Source: Rhodospirillales bacterium (GTDB lineage: Bacteria; Pseudomonadota; Alphaproteobacteria; Rhodospirillales; Casp-alpha2). Taken from it: a stretch of DNA of 64,000 bases. Position 1 is the stretch's first letter; each line of letters starts with the position of its first letter. Below the pieces are notes generated by a model. It ran no database searches and was not told the DNA's origin. It saw nothing but the letters and a program-made list of their open reading frames with translations. Both the position numbers and the translations under genes were made by a program. Below, one piece after another: positions 62,095 through 64,000 of the stretch. The DNA lies in assembly GCA_013203595.1 (NCBI GenBank), contig JABMNT010000227.1, positions 1 to 64,000 of the forward strand, in the 5' to 3' direction.

Positions 62095-63291
62095 ATGGAG
62101 CCGCACAGGGAACCGGTCGCCTGGCGTCTGTGTCTGATGGTTTCCAGCCATGTGGTCGGCACCGTCAATATTGTCACGGTTTTGACCATCGCGCCGCTGA
62201 TCAGCCGCGATCTGTCGCTCTCCGCCACCCAGTTCGGGTTTTTCGTGACCGCCTATTATACGGCGCAGGCGATCTGGTCGATGCCGGCCGGCGGGCTGGT
62301 CGATCGCTACGGTGTCGGGCGCATGTTGATTACCGCGCACGCGGTGATGGCGGTGGGCGCCCTGCTGCTGGCCATGGCCCCGTCCTATGGCCTGTGTCTG
62401 CTGGCTTTGTTTCTCATGGGGATTGGCTATTCCATGGTCAATCCGGCCACCGGGCGCGGGGTGCTGGCCTGGTTTCCGGCCCAGCGCCGGGGCACGGCCA
62501 TGGGCATCAAACAGTTCGGCGTGCCCCTGGGCGGCATTTTCGCTGCCGGCAACGGCGCTCTGGCGACCCTGGTCGCCTGGCCATCGCTGATGGTGGGCAT
62601 TGCCGTTGCTATCGTTTGTAATGGTCTGATCTGTATTTACCTGCTGAAATTTTTCCGCCCGCGGGCGGCGGACCGGCCGAGCCTGATCGCTACCATCCGC
62701 GCCGTCATGACCGATCGCAACGTCAATCTGTTTACCCTGGTCGGTGGCCTGGTGAATATTGGCCAGACCAATTTTTTTGCCTTCCTGACCCTGTTTCTGC
62801 GCGATGTCGCCGGTGCCAGCCAGCCCATGGCCGGGTTCGCCATGGGGGTCGCGCAAACCACCAGCGCCATCGCCCGGCTCGGCTGGGGGGCGATTGGCGA
62901 CAAATGGTTTTTGGGCCGCCGCCGGGTGCTGATGGCCTGGATCTGTGGCGCAGCGGCGCTGTTTCTGGTGATGATGGTCGGTGTCGGGCCGGGCTGGGGG
63001 TTGTGGTACGCGATTGCCCTGGTCGGCCTGCTGGGCGTCACCATCGCCTCGTTCGCACCGGTGGCACAGGCGATTTCGGCGGAACTGGTGGAGCCGCAGC
63101 TGGCCGGCTCGGCCATGGGCTATAACATGACCGGCGTCCATATCGGCGGCATGATCGGCCCACCCCTGTTCGGGGCCTTTGTCGACTGGTCGGGCGGCTA
63201 TGGCGCCGGCTGGTTGGCCACGGCGGTTCTGGTCGCGGCGGGTACAGCACTGCTGGTATTCCGGTTCCGGGAAGGGGTGGCGGATCAGTGA
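62095..63291 (+). CDS. MFS transporter
   Basis: The 398-residue protein has about 12 membrane segments and the MFS loop motif in AGGLVDRYGVGRMLITAHAV, with RGTAMGIKQFGVPLGGIFAA typical of organic-acid MFS carriers. ATG 62095 is 5 bases after the previous stop. It probably carries the substrate of this catabolic cluster. Confidence 0.9.
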   Translation: MEPHREPVAWRLCLMVSSHVVGTVNIVTVLTIAPLISRDLSLSATQFGFFVTAYYTAQAIWSMPAGGLVDRYGVGRMLITAHAVMAVGALLLAMAPSYGLCLLALFLMGIGYSMVNPATGRGVLAWFPAQRRGTAMGIKQFGVPLGGIFAAGNGALATLVAWPSLMVGIAVAIVCNGLICIYLLKFFRPRAADRPSLIATIRAVMTDRNVNLFTLVGGLVNIGQTNFFAFLTLFLRDVAGASQPMAGFAMGVAQTTSAIARLGWGAIGDKWFLGRRRVLMAWICGAAALFLVMMVGVGPGWGLWYAIALVGLLGVTIASFAPVAQAISAELVEPQLAGSAMGYNMTGVHIGGMIGPPLFGAFVDWSGGYGAGWLATAVLVAAGTALLVFRFREGVADQ

Positions 63292-63384
63292 AACGCCGCT
63301 CAGGACAATTATCTAAAAGTCGGTAATTGAACTTCCCATGAAGACTGCTTAGGCTCGCCTTCTTAAATTTATTCAGGGGGCATT

Positions 63385-63882
63385 ATGGCACGCGACAACA
63401 AAATCATCCGAACCGCAGACATCTGCGACAACCACCGTGACGATGCGCGCATCTGCGAGCTGCCGTTTCGCGATGTGGGCGGTCGCACGCATTTTCATGG
63501 GGAAGTGGTTTGCGTGTCGACCTATGAAGACAACTCGGGCCTGCGCGCCGTATTGGCCGAAGGCGGTGCCGGCCGGGTGCTGGTGGTTGATGGCCGCGGC
63601 TCGTTCCGGCGCGCCCTGTGCGGCGGCAATATCGCCAAGGAAGCCTTTGAGTTCGGCTGGGAAGGGCTGGTCTTCAATGGCGCCATTCGCGACAGCCACG
63701 AGTTTGAGGTGCTGGATTTTGGCGTCAAAACTCTGGGCCTGACTGCCATGCCACCGCGCCACACTACGCCGATGGTGCGCGAGACCCAGTTGCGGTTTGG
63801 CGGCACCGTATTCAATACCGGCGACTATCTCTATGCGGATCAGGACTGCGTTATCGTCCTCGATCAGCCCGACCACGAATAA
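63385..63882 (+). CDS. RraA/HMG-aldolase-family protein
   Basis: The 165-residue protein has the family core GGAGRVLVVDGRGSFRRALC, GGNIAKEAFEFGWEGLVFNG and AIRDSHEFEVLDFGVKTLG. The Arg-Asp of AIRD and the Asp-Gly-Arg-Gly loop are the aldolase/metal residues of 4-hydroxy-4-methyl-2-oxoglutarate aldolases; RNase E regulator RraA shares the fold. Its neighbours favour a metabolic lyase. Confidence 0.9.
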   Translation: MARDNKIIRTADICDNHRDDARICELPFRDVGGRTHFHGEVVCVSTYEDNSGLRAVLAEGGAGRVLVVDGRGSFRRALCGGNIAKEAFEFGWEGLVFNGAIRDSHEFEVLDFGVKTLGLTAMPPRHTTPMVRETQLRFGGTVFNTGDYLYADQDCVIVLDQPDHE

Positions 63883-63894
63883 GGAAACGATCAG

Positions 63895-64000
63895 GTGAGT
63901 AAATCAGCAGACTTTTTGACTATGCAGGAATTTGCCAAGGCGGCAAAAGACCGGTTGTCCGTCGAAACATGGGACTATCTGATCGGTGGCGCCTATACGG
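63895..64000 (+). CDS. FMN-dependent alpha-hydroxy-acid oxidase, N-terminal part (cut by window end)
   Basis: The frame begins at GTG 63895 with AAGGAA upstream and runs off the right edge. The 35 visible residues include FLTMQEFAKAAKDRLSVETW and DYLIGGAYT, the N-terminal signature of lactate/glycolate-oxidase-type enzymes. It is 12 bases after the RraA-like gene, so cotranscribed. Confidence 0.8.
   Translation, partial: MSKSADFLTMQEFAKAAKDRLSVETWDYLIGGAYT

Noticed and set aside
62023-63141. 372-codon open frame opposite the MFS transporter
   Set aside because: His/Gln/Gly-rich shadow composition; the plus strand encodes 12 membrane helices.
1-64000. tRNA, rRNA or CRISPR arrays
   Set aside because: I saw no cloverleaf with TTCRANNC arms in a gene-free gap, no rRNA segments and no regularly spaced repeats; a tRNA scan was not possible here.

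Overview
The window reads as the chromosome of an alphaproteobacterium (moderately high GC; ctaC-ctaD-ctaG-ctaE cytochrome oxidase operon; Zur-type operator ahead of znuCB; M16 peptidase next to thrC; many SDR, acyl-CoA and molybdenum-hydroxylase genes). The exact order cannot be fixed from sequence alone; a marine Rhodospirillales/Sneathiellales-like organism would fit.

Layout. 1-2.5 kb is an AT-richer accessory stretch: the end of a sensor histidine kinase, a short tyrosine recombinase, and a two-gene regulator/Fic pair of the 'mobile mystery protein A/B' type with a clear self-regulatory promoter. A frameshifted gene remnant (2.65-3.18 kb) follows. 3.3-23 kb is core and catabolic chromosome: M16 peptidase and threonine synthase, a double cupin, an M32 carboxypeptidase, a zinc ABC importer (small ORF-znuC-znuB), two SDRs, a PcaC-like protein, an SLC13 transporter, a nitroreductase, an alpha/beta hydrolase and a three-subunit molybdenum hydroxylase. 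A leftward operon then carries a 27-residue membrane peptide, DUF420, an odd haem-copper-oxidase-like subunit I and ctaB, divergent from ctaC-ctaD-ctaG-ctaE (23.5-27.5 kb).

28.0-49.5 kb is a compact podovirus-like prophage. It has a CI/LexA-like repressor with three identical-geometry 17-bp operators, a two-gene leftward early operon, terminase, a T7-type portal, a Bbp19-like protein, an internal virion protein, scaffold, capsid, tail tubular A and B proteins, a gp14-like protein, fibres, and spanin/holin-like genes. I find no integrase, replication genes or endolysin in it. Two features stand out. A HlyC-type lysine acyltransferase is embedded between terminase and portal. The 864-residue internal virion protein ends in an AT-rich, toxin-like C-terminal domain, followed 23 bases later by a small acidic gene that looks like its immunity partner, an IS407-type transposase remnant and a broken duplicate of the virion gene's middle. 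This is the best candidate for a previously undescribed system: a phage particle carrying a polymorphic-toxin warhead. Terminator-like hairpins precede several late gene groups, which suggests processive antitermination.

49.5-51.1 kb is AT-rich and holds a membrane protein with a phospholipase-D-like domain. DUF983 at 51.1 kb normally sits beside ctaE, so the prophage probably split an ancestral cox locus. 51.6-64 kb returns to core chromosome: a BON-domain protein, an enoyl-CoA hydratase, a multi-PAS hybrid kinase with a divergent OmpR-type regulator, and a catabolic run (acyl-CoA dehydrogenase, ADP-forming acyl-CoA synthetase, phosphodiesterase/phosphonoacetate-hydrolase-like enzyme, MFS transporter, RraA-like aldolase, and the start of an FMN-dependent alpha-hydroxy-acid oxidase cut by the window end).
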